From NCBI RefSeq assembly GCF_003384725.1, contig NZ_QNVV01000002.1, forward strand, positions 1-64,000: a stretch of 64,000 nucleotides of DNA, read 5' to 3'. Source of the DNA: Chryseobacterium pennipullorum. Its GTDB lineage: Bacteria > Bacteroidota > Bacteroidia > Flavobacteriales > Weeksellaceae. Made by a program: the position numbers and the translations under genes. Position 1 is the stretch's first letter, and each line of letters opens with the position of its first letter. Under the pieces are notes generated by a model. The model saw nothing but the letters and a program-made list of their open reading frames with translations. It searched no databases and was not told where the DNA came from. Shown here one piece after another: positions 8,034 through 16,848 of the stretch.

Positions 8034-9353
8034 ATGGATAAAGAACTGGAACAAAAAATAAAAAGAATATTTAATCAGCAGAAGGCCTTCTTTAAAACTC
8101 ATCAAACTAAGGATATTGAATTCAGAAAAGCGCAATTGCGGAAATTCCGTGACGTCTTTTTACAGCATACGGATGCTCTTTGTGAAGCCTTATCTGTTGA
8201 TCTGGGAAAAAGCCGCAAAGAGGCGGAATATGTAGAGATTCAGATCGTCATCAGTGAGCTTGATTATTTTCTGGAGCATATCGATGAATGGGCAAAGCCT
8301 GTATTTGTACCGTCAAAACCGCATCCATCAGGAGCGGAAGTGGTAAGTAAGGTTATTCATGAACCCTATGGCGTCACGTATATCATCGGACCTTTCAACT
8401 ATCCTGTTCAGCTGACATTCAGCCCGCTTATCGGTGCTTTGATCGCCGGGAATACCGCGATCATAAAACCGTCAGAAAACACGCCGAATGTCGCTAGAGT
8501 TCTTGAAGATATTGTAAAGGAATCTTTTGATGAATCTTATGTATCAGTAATTCAGGGAGCTATTGAGGAAAACACGCTTCTCTTAAGCCTGCCTTTCGAT
8601 TATATCTTCTTTACCGGAAGCCCGAACGTTGGAAAAATTGTCATGAAAGCCGCTGCTGAGCAACTTATTCCGCTGGCTTTGGAGCTTGGAGGTAAATCTC
8701 CTACAATTGTCCATCAGGATGCAGATCTCGATAAGGCCGTTTCAAGAATATCTTATGGTAAATGGATCAACTGCGGACAAACGTGTGTAGCTCCTGATTA
8801 TATCTACATACATGAATCTGTAAAGGATGCTTTTATTGAAAAATTTAAAGCTCATCTAGATACTGTTTACAGCGGTGAATCTTTGGGTAAAATAGGAAAA
8901 ATTATCAGTCAGAATCAGATCAGGAATCTTGCAGGCTACCTGGAAGCAGCTCCGGACAAAGTGATCTATGGCGGACGGTATGATCTTGACACCCGTCATT
9001 TCGAAGCTACTTTGATGGATAATGTCACCTGGGAAGACCAGATCATGCAGCAGGAAATTTTCGGTCCTATCCTTCCTGTAATGACCTACCGCGATATTGA
9101 TGAGGCCTTGGAGGAGATTAACAGCCGGCCGAAACCGCTTGCACTGTATGTTTTCACAGAAAATCAGGATTTTGCAGACCGGGTTTTAGACCATACAACC
9201 AGTGGAGACGCAGAGATCAACAGTACGATTATTCATGTAGGCTCTCATTATCTTCCATTTGGCGGGGTAGGAACTTCGGGAATGGGAAAATATCACGGAA
9301 AGTTCAGCTTTGAAAGTTTCAGCCACAGCCGTTCCGTACTTCAGGTAAAATAA
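8034..9353 (+). CDS. NAD(P)-dependent aldehyde dehydrogenase (class 3-like)
   Basis: A 439-residue enzyme that oxidises aldehydes to acids. The short length, without the N-terminal extension of class 1/2 enzymes, and the motif order fit the ALDH3 group. The nucleotide-binding motif FTGSPNVGK is at 193-201, the general base Glu217 lies in LELGGKSP, and the catalytic Cys251 lies in GQTC. The C-terminal signature LPFGGVGTSGMGKYHG is also present. The gene is monocistronic, with its own promoter and terminator. Likely substrates are medium or long-chain aliphatic or aromatic aldehydes, from family knowledge only. Confidence 0.9.
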   Translation: MDKELEQKIKRIFNQQKAFFKTHQTKDIEFRKAQLRKFRDVFLQHTDALCEALSVDLGKSRKEAEYVEIQIVISELDYFLEHIDEWAKPVFVPSKPHPSGAEVVSKVIHEPYGVTYIIGPFNYPVQLTFSPLIGALIAGNTAIIKPSENTPNVARVLEDIVKESFDESYVSVIQGAIEENTLLLSLPFDYIFFTGSPNVGKIVMKAAAEQLIPLALELGGKSPTIVHQDADLDKAVSRISYGKWINCGQTCVAPDYIYIHESVKDAFIEKFKAHLDTVYSGESLGKIGKIISQNQIRNLAGYLEAAPDKVIYGGRYDLDTRHFEATLMDNVTWEDQIMQQEIFGPILPVMTYRDIDEALEEINSRPKPLALYVFTENQDFADRVLDHTTSGDAEINSTIIHVGSHYLPFGGVGTSGMGKYHGKFSFESFSHSRSVLQVK

Positions 9354-9377
9354 TAAACCTGTTTCCTATATATTACA

Positions 9378-9407
9378 GGCTGCTCCATCACCAGAGCAGT
9401 CTTTTTT
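9378..9407 (+). terminator. Terminator of the aldehyde dehydrogenase gene
   Basis: An 8-bp stem (GGCTGCTC with GAGCAGTC, one G-U pair) with an 8-nt loop is followed by TTTTTTG. Confidence 0.7.
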
Positions 9408-9546
9408 GTGTTTAACAGAATTCATATTCTTTTCATGAAAATTGCATTTTTTGTTTAAAGAAGGGCCCTTAACAAACTTTAACCACATATAATTTTTACA
9501 ATTCATTAATATTTAAGATATTTGCGCATTGTTTTAAAAATAAAGA

Positions 9547-10827
9547 ATGAAAAAAATCTTTGTAGTATCATTCATATCAGTTGGATATTTTCTAAATGCA
9601 CAGAGTCTAAGTAACTCACCTTATGCAACATATGGAATTGGAGATGTAAAATATGATAATACGATCGAAACTGTTTCTATGGGGGGGATATCCACTGCTT
9701 TTATCAGTGATTTTACCAGCAATTTTAATTTTGCGAACCCTGCAAACAACGCCAATTTCGAACTTACAAGTATAAGGCTGGAAGCTACCAACGAAAACAA
9801 TTATTTCAAATCGAATTTTAACGATATGAAATCTACAAAGCATTCAACGTACCTTTCTAATATTGCTTTGGCATTTCCCCTGTCTCCAAAAATGAAAATG
9901 GGGATCTCTTATCAGCCATACAGTTCTAAAAGTTATGATATTGTAACAACAGAGACCATGGGTAATGGAAGTATTACTCAGAATTCTTTTAAAGGAAGCG
10001 GTACATTAAATACAGCACAGGTGGCTCTATCCTATAAGATCAATCAGGAATTCTCCGTAGGAGCCAGAGCGAACCTTTATTTCGGAGATCTTTCAGACCT
10101 TAATGAGCTGCGTGTATCAGCGGCAGAATTCGTTAACGGGTATGAAATGAAAAACCGAATCAGAAACTTTAACTTTACCCTTGGTACCAGCTATCAGACG
10201 CTAAATACGCGTACGGATAAAAAATTAACCATCGGAGCTACGGCAACTTTTGGTAATGTAGGTAAAACCACGACCGAATACGTCAACAGTACATACAGAT
10301 ACGCTGATGCTGCAGGTACAAAAATGAACGAAAGCATCATAGACCAGCAAATCACAAAATCTAAAAACCTTATCCCTGTACAGGCTTCCGTCGGAGTAGG
10401 ATATGGTAGTGATAATCACTGGTTCCTATCTGGGCAGGTTGATTATAAAAAGGGAGAAGATATTTCTTATTTTGGGAAGACTTTCGATTTCCAGGATACA
10501 TACAGAATTTCTGCCGGGGGTTGGTACCTGCCTAATTATAACAACTTCAGAAATTATTTCTCAAGGGTAGTTTACCGATATGGAGCTTTCTATGAAAGAG
10601 GAAATCTTAAACTGGAAGGGAACAGCATCAACAAATACGGTATTTCAGCCGGTGTAATGCTTCCGTTCAAAAACAGCAGTATTACGAGAATGAGTGGTCT
10701 TGAGATAGGAGTAGAACTTGGAAAGAGAGGAACTCTTAATAACAACCTCATCAACCAGAATTTCATCAACCTGAAAGTCGGCTTCAATTTTGCTGACAAG
10801 TGGTTCAGAAAGACTCTTTATAACTAA
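9547..10827 (+). CDS. Outer-membrane beta-barrel protein upstream of lptC
   Basis: A 426-residue protein with a signal peptide (about 1-19, ending LNAQ) and a mature part made of alternating polar and hydrophobic strands with many Tyr, Gly and Asn. It opens with SPYATYGIGDV and MGGISTAF, a beginning shared with FadL/PorV-like barrels of Bacteroidota. The C-terminal strand NLKVGFNFADKWF fits a barrel end. It lies two bases before lptC, so the two are almost certainly co-transcribed. A role in envelope transport is likely, but the substrate cannot be named. Confidence 0.75.
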   Translation: MKKIFVVSFISVGYFLNAQSLSNSPYATYGIGDVKYDNTIETVSMGGISTAFISDFTSNFNFANPANNANFELTSIRLEATNENNYFKSNFNDMKSTKHSTYLSNIALAFPLSPKMKMGISYQPYSSKSYDIVTTETMGNGSITQNSFKGSGTLNTAQVALSYKINQEFSVGARANLYFGDLSDLNELRVSAAEFVNGYEMKNRIRNFNFTLGTSYQTLNTRTDKKLTIGATATFGNVGKTTTEYVNSTYRYADAAGTKMNESIIDQQITKSKNLIPVQASVGVGYGSDNHWFLSGQVDYKKGEDISYFGKTFDFQDTYRISAGGWYLPNYNNFRNYFSRVVYRYGAFYERGNLKLEGNSINKYGISAGVMLPFKNSSITRMSGLEIGVELGKRGTLNNNLINQNFINLKVGFNFADKWFRKTLYN

Positions 10828-10829
10828 GA

Positions 10830-11420
10830 ATGAATTTCTCAGAAAAAATAATATTTAAAAATATAGCATGCCTTTTTAGTTGTGCTATATTTTTTATATT
10901 GACATCCTGTGAGGAGGACCTTACCAAAAGGAATGGCAGTCAAAGTAAAAATTTCCCTTCACAGATTATTAATAATGCCAATATCATACAGCGCGACTCC
11001 GGCTTTGTTACTTTAAAGGCCAAAGCCCCTATCATTGAAAAATATGAGCTTATCGACAGTCCTTATGTAGTGGCAAGGAAAGGGATCAATATCGAGTTTT
11101 TTGATAAAAAGAAACCGAAGATTCCCGGAAAAATCACGGCCAAATATGCCCGTATCTTTGAATACAAAAAATTCTATGAAGCGAAGGGAGATGTGAGGAT
11201 CACCACCAATGAAGGACAAAAATTTGCCATGCAGACGATTTACTGGGATCAGAAAAAAAACAGGATATACACAAAGGATACGGTCTATGTGACCATGGAG
11301 GACGGTTCCACGCTGGTGGGCGCCAATGGGATGACCGCGAAGGATGATTTTTCTGAATATACTTTTTATAACAATTCCGGAGATTTCAGTTCAAAAAGAA
11401 TTTCCGAAAATAAAAAATAA
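10830..11420 (+). CDS. lptC: LPS export ABC transporter periplasmic protein LptC
   Basis: A 196-residue LptC-like protein. The N-terminal hydrophobic stretch ends in LTSC, a lipobox with Cys27, so it is predicted to be a lipoprotein, as in many Bacteroidota. The body has the LptC/LptA beta-jellyroll pattern, seen in ITAKYARIFEYKKFYEAKGDV and the later VYVTMEDGSTLVGANGMT. In Lpt systems LptC passes lipopolysaccharide from the LptBFG extractor to LptA. The upstream barrel gene ends two bases earlier and anmK starts eight bases later. Confidence 0.85.
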   Translation: MNFSEKIIFKNIACLFSCAIFFILTSCEEDLTKRNGSQSKNFPSQIINNANIIQRDSGFVTLKAKAPIIEKYELIDSPYVVARKGINIEFFDKKKPKIPGKITAKYARIFEYKKFYEAKGDVRITTNEGQKFAMQTIYWDQKKNRIYTKDTVYVTMEDGSTLVGANGMTAKDDFSEYTFYNNSGDFSSKRISENKK

Positions 11421-11428
11421 ATGGTACG

Positions 11429-12472
11429 ATGAAAGCTCTAGCTATAGGACTTATGTCCGGCACAAGTCTGGACGGTCTGGATATCTGCCTTGCTGAATTC
11501 GAAAAGACAGACCAATGGACTTTTAAGATCCTCAAAGCAGAGACCCTACCCTATTCCGGAGATTGGGAAAACAAGCTCAGACATTCTATTCACCTCTCTG
11601 CAGAAGATCTTTTGGAGCTGCACACCAATTACGGTTTTTATCTGGGAAGCCAGGTAAAGGATTTTGTGGAAAAACATCATCTTGAAAATATCAGTCTTGT
11701 GGCGTCACATGGACATACGGTTTTTCATCAGCCCAAGAAAAGATTTACCCTTCAAATTGGAGATGGCAGAGCGATCAGGCTTGAGACAGGTTTACCGGTA
11801 GTTTATGATTTCAGAAGCCAGGATGTACTGATGAACGGGAATGGAGCACCACTTGTTCCTATAGGAGATGAACTGCTTTTCTCAGAATACTCAGCTTGTC
11901 TTAATCTGGGTGGTTTTTCGAATATTTCCTTGCAGTCCAATGGAAGAAGAATTGCGTTTGATATTGTTCCAGTGAATATTGTACTGAACACATTGGCCCA
12001 GAAGCTGCATAAAGGTTTTGATGAGAATGGAGACCTCGCAAGGATAGGCAATATCGATGAAACCCTGCTGCAATGCCTCAATTCCCTTGACTTTTATAAA
12101 AAAAAGCACCCGAAATCACTCGGTATTGAATGGTGCAATGAGCATATATTTCCACTGCTTCAGGATACAGATCCTTTAGACGCGCTGGCTACCTTTACAG
12201 AACATATTGCCACGCAAATTTCAAACGTCATGAACGAAAATGAAATCAAAGATATACTCTTTACCGGCGGAGGTGCTTACAATACATTTTTAACTGAAAA
12301 AATAAGGACAAAAACATCGTCTGAACTTATAATCCCTGAAAAGGAAATCATTGATTTTAAAGAAGCTCTGATCTTCGCTTTTATGGGAGTCTTAAAAATG
12401 AATAATGAAGTGAATGTTTTGGCTTCTGCAACAGGAAGCAAAACCGATCATTGCTCCGGAGTTATTGCGTAA
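11429..12472 (+). CDS. anmK: Anhydro-N-acetylmuramic acid kinase
   Basis: A 347-residue sugar kinase of the AnmK family. The N-terminal phosphate-binding motif GLMSGTSLDGLD is at 7-18, and the C-terminal adenosine motif ILFTGGGAYN is near residues 272-281. It cleaves and phosphorylates 1,6-anhydro-MurNAc from recycled peptidoglycan to give MurNAc-6-phosphate in the cytoplasm. It follows lptC closely, so it is probably in the same envelope operon, which ends at the terminator at 12483-12510. Confidence 0.93.
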   Translation: MKALAIGLMSGTSLDGLDICLAEFEKTDQWTFKILKAETLPYSGDWENKLRHSIHLSAEDLLELHTNYGFYLGSQVKDFVEKHHLENISLVASHGHTVFHQPKKRFTLQIGDGRAIRLETGLPVVYDFRSQDVLMNGNGAPLVPIGDELLFSEYSACLNLGGFSNISLQSNGRRIAFDIVPVNIVLNTLAQKLHKGFDENGDLARIGNIDETLLQCLNSLDFYKKKHPKSLGIEWCNEHIFPLLQDTDPLDALATFTEHIATQISNVMNENEIKDILFTGGGAYNTFLTEKIRTKTSSELIIPEKEIIDFKEALIFAFMGVLKMNNEVNVLASATGSKTDHCSGVIA

Positions 12473-12482
12473 AAAATATTAA

Positions 12483-12510
12483 AAAAAACCTTCAGTTCTG
12501 AAGGTTTTTT
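12483..12510. terminator. Bidirectional terminator between anmK and the SRPBCC gene
   Basis: A 12-bp stem (AAAAAACCTTCA with TGAAGGTTTTTT) with a GTTC loop lies between converging genes. Confidence 0.88.
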
Positions 12511-12511
12511 T

Positions 12512-12901
12512 CTATTTGTAAGCTTCGATCTTATCAGTAAGCGTATTGATAAAGTTCTGCAATGGTTTTTCTACCATCATTTTGATAAAAGGATTGAACT
12601 TCCCTTCAAAAAGCATCTGAACTTCAGTCTGGTTCTCGCTTATAGGATTTATGGTCGCCGTTAATGAGAAATCCAAACTTGAGCTTGCCGATTTCAAAAC
12701 AGCTTTCTGATCGTTCACTTCATCTATTTTTAAGGCAATTTCAGGCATTCCCTGAAGGCCAAACTTAAAACCGTTATCTTTTGTTTCAAACTTCTGAAGG
12801 CCATCCGGCATAAAATCCTTGTAATTTTCAGGAGTCTTCAGTAATTCTGTAAGCTCTTTAGATGATTTATTGACAATAATCTTTCGTCCTTCTAAATTCA
12901 T
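12512..12901 (-). CDS. SRPBCC (START-like) domain protein
   Basis: A 129-residue protein of the SRPBCC fold, which has a deep hydrophobic pocket. The length, the opening VNKSSKELTELLKTPENYKDFM and the C-terminal helix FIKMMVEKPLQNFINTLTDK fit the CoxG/polyketide-cyclase-like group. The start is 36 bases from the divergent NUDIX gene, so the two may share a control region. The ligand and function are unknown. Confidence 0.75.
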   Translation of the reverse strand: MNLEGRKIIVNKSSKELTELLKTPENYKDFMPDGLQKFETKDNGFKFGLQGMPEIALKIDEVNDQKAVLKSASSSLDFSLTATINPISENQTEVQMLFEGKFNPFIKMMVEKPLQNFINTLTDKIEAYK

Positions 12902-12905
12902 TTTT

Positions 12906-12913
12906 TATTTTTG
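12906..12913 (+). promoter_or_regulatory. Predicted -7 element for the NUDIX gene
   Basis: TATTTTTG is an exact TAnnTTTG match in the 36-base divergent gap, 24 bases before the NUDIX start codon. Confidence 0.5.
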
Positions 12914-12937
12914 TATTTAAATTCTTAATTCTTACAA

Positions 12938-13546
12938 ATGTATAAAGTTTTTGTGAACGAAAAAAAATTATTGATATCTAAGCATCCTGAGGAACTTGAA
13001 AAAAACCTTGGGTATGAAAGTTTCACGACTTTTGAGATTGCATTGGATCTTTTGGAGAATACTTCTGTGAAAGAACTGAATGTGTATGGTGAGAATATAG
13101 AAGAGATCTGGCAGGAATTCCAGAAGCTTTTCAGAATCATTGAAGCGGCGGGAGGACTTGTCATTAATCCGGAGGGCGAAATTCTATTCATCAAAAGGCT
13201 GGGAAAATGGGATCTTCCGAAAGGTAAAATGGAAAAAGGTGAATCCAGAGAAGAATCGGCGGTAAGGGAAATTGAAGAAGAAACCGGATTAAGAGATGTA
13301 GAGCTTGCAGAATTTATCAATACCACCTATCACATTTATGTGGAAAGAAACGGTGAGAAGATATTGAAGTGTACGCATTGGTTTGAAATGCACTTCAGTG
13401 GGGAAGATACTTCAACCCCACAGATTGAGGAAGGAATAACCGAAGTTGCATGGAAAAACACCCTGCAGATCAAAGAAGAAGTATTCCCTGGCACATTTAA
13501 AAATATTAAACTTATTGTCAAAGAATTCTGGAGCTTAAAGAACTAG
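12938..13546 (+). CDS. NUDIX hydrolase with N-terminal extension
   Basis: A 202-residue protein with a complete Nudix box at residues 96-118 (G96-x5-E102-x7-REIEEETGL), which binds Mg2+ and cleaves nucleoside diphosphate-linked substrates. The first 65 or so residues form a separate alpha/beta segment ahead of the Nudix fold, so it is longer than a minimal Nudix enzyme. It diverges from a SRPBCC gene. The substrate cannot be predicted. Confidence 0.85.
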   Translation: MYKVFVNEKKLLISKHPEELEKNLGYESFTTFEIALDLLENTSVKELNVYGENIEEIWQEFQKLFRIIEAAGGLVINPEGEILFIKRLGKWDLPKGKMEKGESREESAVREIEEETGLRDVELAEFINTTYHIYVERNGEKILKCTHWFEMHFSGEDTSTPQIEEGITEVAWKNTLQIKEEVFPGTFKNIKLIVKEFWSLKN

Positions 13547-13655
13547 CTGCAATACAGGGTATGGCAGCAGTGGTATCAATTTTCAGTAGATATGACTGGA
13601 AAAGTAAGCTCAGAAAGACGGGTAATGGTCTGCACTACCCTCTTCCTATTACTTA

Positions 13656-14927
13656 CTAGATAAAATCGATAATCTTTTCAAGAGCCACTCCCCTTGATCC
13701 TTTTAGGAGGATATTTTCGGAGTGAATGCTGTGCTGTTGCAGGTATTCTGTCAACGCAGCTGTATTTTCAAAGGCAAGTCCTGAAGGATGTACAGATCTG
13801 AAATGGTTTCCTACCGTGATAATTTCATCAAAATGAAGCTCCTGAGCCAAGCTCAGGATATTCTTATGTTCAATCTCACTTTCTTCACCCAGCTCAAGCA
13901 TGTCACCGATAATGATGGTTTTGCTTCCCTCAAAAGTGATGAAGTTTTTCAGGGATGCAGCCATTGAACTGGGGTTGGCATTGTAGGTATCCAGCACCAG
14001 GGTTCTGTTTCCTTTCTTTACTACCTGTGAACGCATATTGGTTGGGGTATACTGTTCCACAGCATGCTTTATTCTTTCGATGTCGATTCCAAAGTGAAGC
14101 CCCAGACTTGCTGCTGCACAAAGGTTGGTAAAATTGTATTCACCTGTCAGCTTTGAAACTGCTTTTACCCCTTGATAAGTTAATCCAACAAAATGTTCTT
14201 CTGAAAAAGATTCAAAGCTATAGTCGGACTGCAATTTTCCGAATGTAATTTTGGGAGAATAACCTTCTGTTTTTTCAACCTGAACAGGATCATTCTCATT
14301 AACGATGATGGTCTTATGATTACTTTTTAGGTAATCATACAATTCAGATTTCCCTTTGATAACACCTTCAAAACCTCCAAAACCTTCAAGGTGAGCCTTT
14401 CCGAAATTGGTAATATAGCCAAAATCGGGTTTTGAAAGAGCACACAGGAATTCAATTTCTTTCTGATGATTGGCCCCCATCTCAATGACGGCCATTTCAT
14501 GATCTTTGGTAATAGAAAGAATCGTGAGGGGAACTCCGATATGATTGTTCAGATTTCCTGAAGTATACTGAACACTGAATTTTTCGGAAAGTACAGCGTG
14601 GATCAGCTCTTTTGTCGTCGTCTTTCCATTACTCCCGGTAAGGCCGATGAAAGGAATACTGAGCCTGCTTCTGTGATGAATCGCCAGCTGTTGTAAAAAC
14701 TCAAGGGTAGACGGCACATAGAATATATTTTTATCTCTGTTTTCAAATTCTTGCTGCTCTACAATAACTGCCAAAGCACCATCATCTATTGCTTTTTCAG
14801 CTAACGTTGCCGCATTGAAATTATCACCGGAGAAGGCAAAGAAAATATCACCGGCTGCAATCTTTCTGTTGTCTATGGTTACTTTACCTGCCTGCAGAAA
14901 TAATGGATAAAATTGTTCTATATTCAT
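13656..14927 (-). CDS. murF: UDP-MurNAc-tripeptide--D-Ala-D-Ala ligase
   Basis: A 423-residue Mur ligase that adds D-Ala-D-Ala to the UDP-MurNAc-tripeptide in the cytoplasm, the last soluble step of peptidoglycan precursor synthesis. The ATP-binding loop GSNGKTTT is at 98-105, followed by the family motifs AVIEMGANHQKEI and LVLDTYNANPSSM. I chose the internal ATG at 14927 (MNIEQFYPLF) over one 39 bases upstream, because MurF proteins start with this segment and the extra 13 residues look untypical. It lies downstream of gldJ on the same strand, beyond a terminator. Confidence 0.92.
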   Translation of the reverse strand: MNIEQFYPLFLQAGKVTIDNRKIAAGDIFFAFSGDNFNAATLAEKAIDDGALAVIVEQQEFENRDKNIFYVPSTLEFLQQLAIHHRSRLSIPFIGLTGSNGKTTTKELIHAVLSEKFSVQYTSGNLNNHIGVPLTILSITKDHEMAVIEMGANHQKEIEFLCALSKPDFGYITNFGKAHLEGFGGFEGVIKGKSELYDYLKSNHKTIIVNENDPVQVEKTEGYSPKITFGKLQSDYSFESFSEEHFVGLTYQGVKAVSKLTGEYNFTNLCAAASLGLHFGIDIERIKHAVEQYTPTNMRSQVVKKGNRTLVLDTYNANPSSMAASLKNFITFEGSKTIIIGDMLELGEESEIEHKNILSLAQELHFDEIITVGNHFRSVHPSGLAFENTAALTEYLQQHSIHSENILLKGSRGVALEKIIDFI

Positions 14928-15027
14928 GTGGAAATGTATATTTTTAAAGAAATCACTCCTATGCAATTGCCAAATTCACTCAGGTATTTTAGAGTTTTTA
15001 GCCCACTCGATTTCATGGTTCAAAAAT

Positions 15028-15060
15028 AAAAAAACCTTCCGGAAATCCGGAAGGTTTTTT
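15028..15060 (-). terminator. Terminator of gldJ
   Basis: A 13-bp or longer stem (AAAACCTTCCGGA with TCCGGAAGGTTTT) has an AA centre and a T-rich run on the minus side. It lies 22 bases past the gldJ stop and ahead of murF. Confidence 0.85.
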
Positions 15061-15081
15061 ATAAGTATTTTTTGATAAATA

Positions 15082-16683
15082 TTATCTTCTAGTTCTACTC
15101 TTATCGTTGGTTCTGGCATCCTGTGCAACACGGAAACCAATCCATCCATAAGCTTTACCTTGATTTTTGTATCTTCTTTGTCCCGGATCAAGCCAATATG
15201 CTGTATCCTGCCAAGAACCTCCTTTTACCACTCTTACATCATTGGAAATCCCTGATGTTCTGTCTCTGGTATCTTTCTGCATTTTCACTCTTCCTTGTGC
15301 ATCTACTACGAAGCTTTTACGTGGAGAATTATACATATCAAATCCTGAAGCAGAATCCGAAGCTCTGTAATATTCTAAAGAAGATTGTCTGTCTCCATCC
15401 CTGTAGTTTCTGTAATCAGCAACAGTCTCTCTTTCGAACTGACCAGGAAGTCCTTTGTACACTAATCTTCCGTCTGCCAGCGTATCGTACTTGATTGTCC
15501 CTTCATCAATCATTTTGTAGGTACCATCACCGTTTCTTACAATCGCCTGAGGCATATTTCCTCTATAGTAATTGAAATCGTTGAAATCTTCATCGATAAT
15601 AGGTCTGTAAACATCGGCCGTCCATTCAGAAACGTTTCCATACATTCCATAGATTCCTAAATCGTTGGATGGATACTGTCTTACATCCGCAGTCTGTGCA
15701 GCCCCGTCATTTTTCCATCCTGCAATACCAGAGTAATCTCCTCTACCCATTTTGAAGTTTTCAAGGAACATTCCTCTATCTCTTCCTTTGGTTCCTCTCA
15801 ATCTTTCGATTTCTGGTTTTTTACCTAAGTATTGGTTATATTCTCTGTTTTTAGCCAACCCTAATGCAGCATATTCCCATTCAACTTCAGTAGGAAGTCT
15901 GAACTTCTGAACCATTGCAGCATTTGGAGCTCTGTTGGCAGCTAATAATCTCTGGTTGGTTGTTTTCATCCCGGATTTTTGCTGCATTCTTTTTTCGTTG
16001 ATGTACCCTTGCATTTCAGGATCATTCGCTTTGAATTTATCCATATTGAATGCGGTACCTCCCTGGTTATTGGATTCGTTGATATATAAATCTTTAGCAA
16101 TAACCCCTGCCTGCATCAAAGCCTTTTCGTTTGCTCTGTCTGTAAGCCATTCACAGTATCTGTTTGCCTGAGTCCACGAAACTCCTACTACCGGGTAGTA
16201 ATCGAATTCCGGAGAACGCAGATAAGTTTCTTGATAATCGTTTCTTGCTAATTTGTTGTCCCATAATAAGGTATCCGGTAAAGCACCGTTGTAGATTTCC
16301 TTAAAGCTAGGATCACTTGGAGGGAATACATACTTCAACCATGTCAGGTATTCGCGGTATTCATAGTTAGTAATTTCTGTTTCTCCGATAAAGAATGAAC
16401 TTACCTGCATTCTGCGCGGCGTGTTATTCCAATCGTGCATAACATCATCTTTCACTAATCCCATTGTAAAAGTTCCACCTTCTACATATACCATTCCCGG
16501 CCAACCTTTTTGCTTCTGTTGCTTTCCTGCAAAAAACCAACCCTGTTTTTCGTTTGGTTTCCAACCTGTTTTACTGACAAATTTTTTGGTACCGCCACCT
16601 TTGCTGGTCCCTGATCCGCCACAGCTGGTTAATGCAAGTGTAGAACTTAATGCTATTAATGAAAATAACTTTAGTTTTTTCAT
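15082..16683 (-). CDS. gldJ: Gliding-motility lipoprotein GldJ
   Basis: A 533-residue lipoprotein with signal peptide and lipobox LALTSC (Cys21). The body is a formylglycine-generating-enzyme-like (SUMF1) fold, seen in GMVYVEGGTFTMG near the start, VSWTQANRYCEWLTDRAN, LPTEVEWEYAALG and the C-terminal VRVVKGGSWQD and GFRVA motifs. In Flavobacteriia GldJ is needed for gliding and for the stability of the type IX secretion machinery. I took the ATG at 16683 because it puts the signal peptide in register; a start 21 bases upstream is also open. It diverges from porU with a 165-base shared control region. Confidence 0.93.
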   Translation of the reverse strand: MKKLKLFSLIALSSTLALTSCGGSGTSKGGGTKKFVSKTGWKPNEKQGWFFAGKQQKQKGWPGMVYVEGGTFTMGLVKDDVMHDWNNTPRRMQVSSFFIGETEITNYEYREYLTWLKYVFPPSDPSFKEIYNGALPDTLLWDNKLARNDYQETYLRSPEFDYYPVVGVSWTQANRYCEWLTDRANEKALMQAGVIAKDLYINESNNQGGTAFNMDKFKANDPEMQGYINEKRMQQKSGMKTTNQRLLAANRAPNAAMVQKFRLPTEVEWEYAALGLAKNREYNQYLGKKPEIERLRGTKGRDRGMFLENFKMGRGDYSGIAGWKNDGAAQTADVRQYPSNDLGIYGMYGNVSEWTADVYRPIIDEDFNDFNYYRGNMPQAIVRNGDGTYKMIDEGTIKYDTLADGRLVYKGLPGQFERETVADYRNYRDGDRQSSLEYYRASDSASGFDMYNSPRKSFVVDAQGRVKMQKDTRDRTSGISNDVRVVKGGSWQDTAYWLDPGQRRYKNQGKAYGWIGFRVAQDARTNDKSRTRR

Positions 16684-16848
16684 AGTCGATATAAATATTT
16701 TCAAGAGTACAAAGAAAAAATAAATTATTCAATAAATCAAATAAAGATTTGATTTTTTTGAAAAACGTTAACAAATTAATTTTATTGTATCACAATTTAA
16801 TTCTAAATTTTTCATTTATTTTGTAATTTAGCAATTTCAATAATAAAC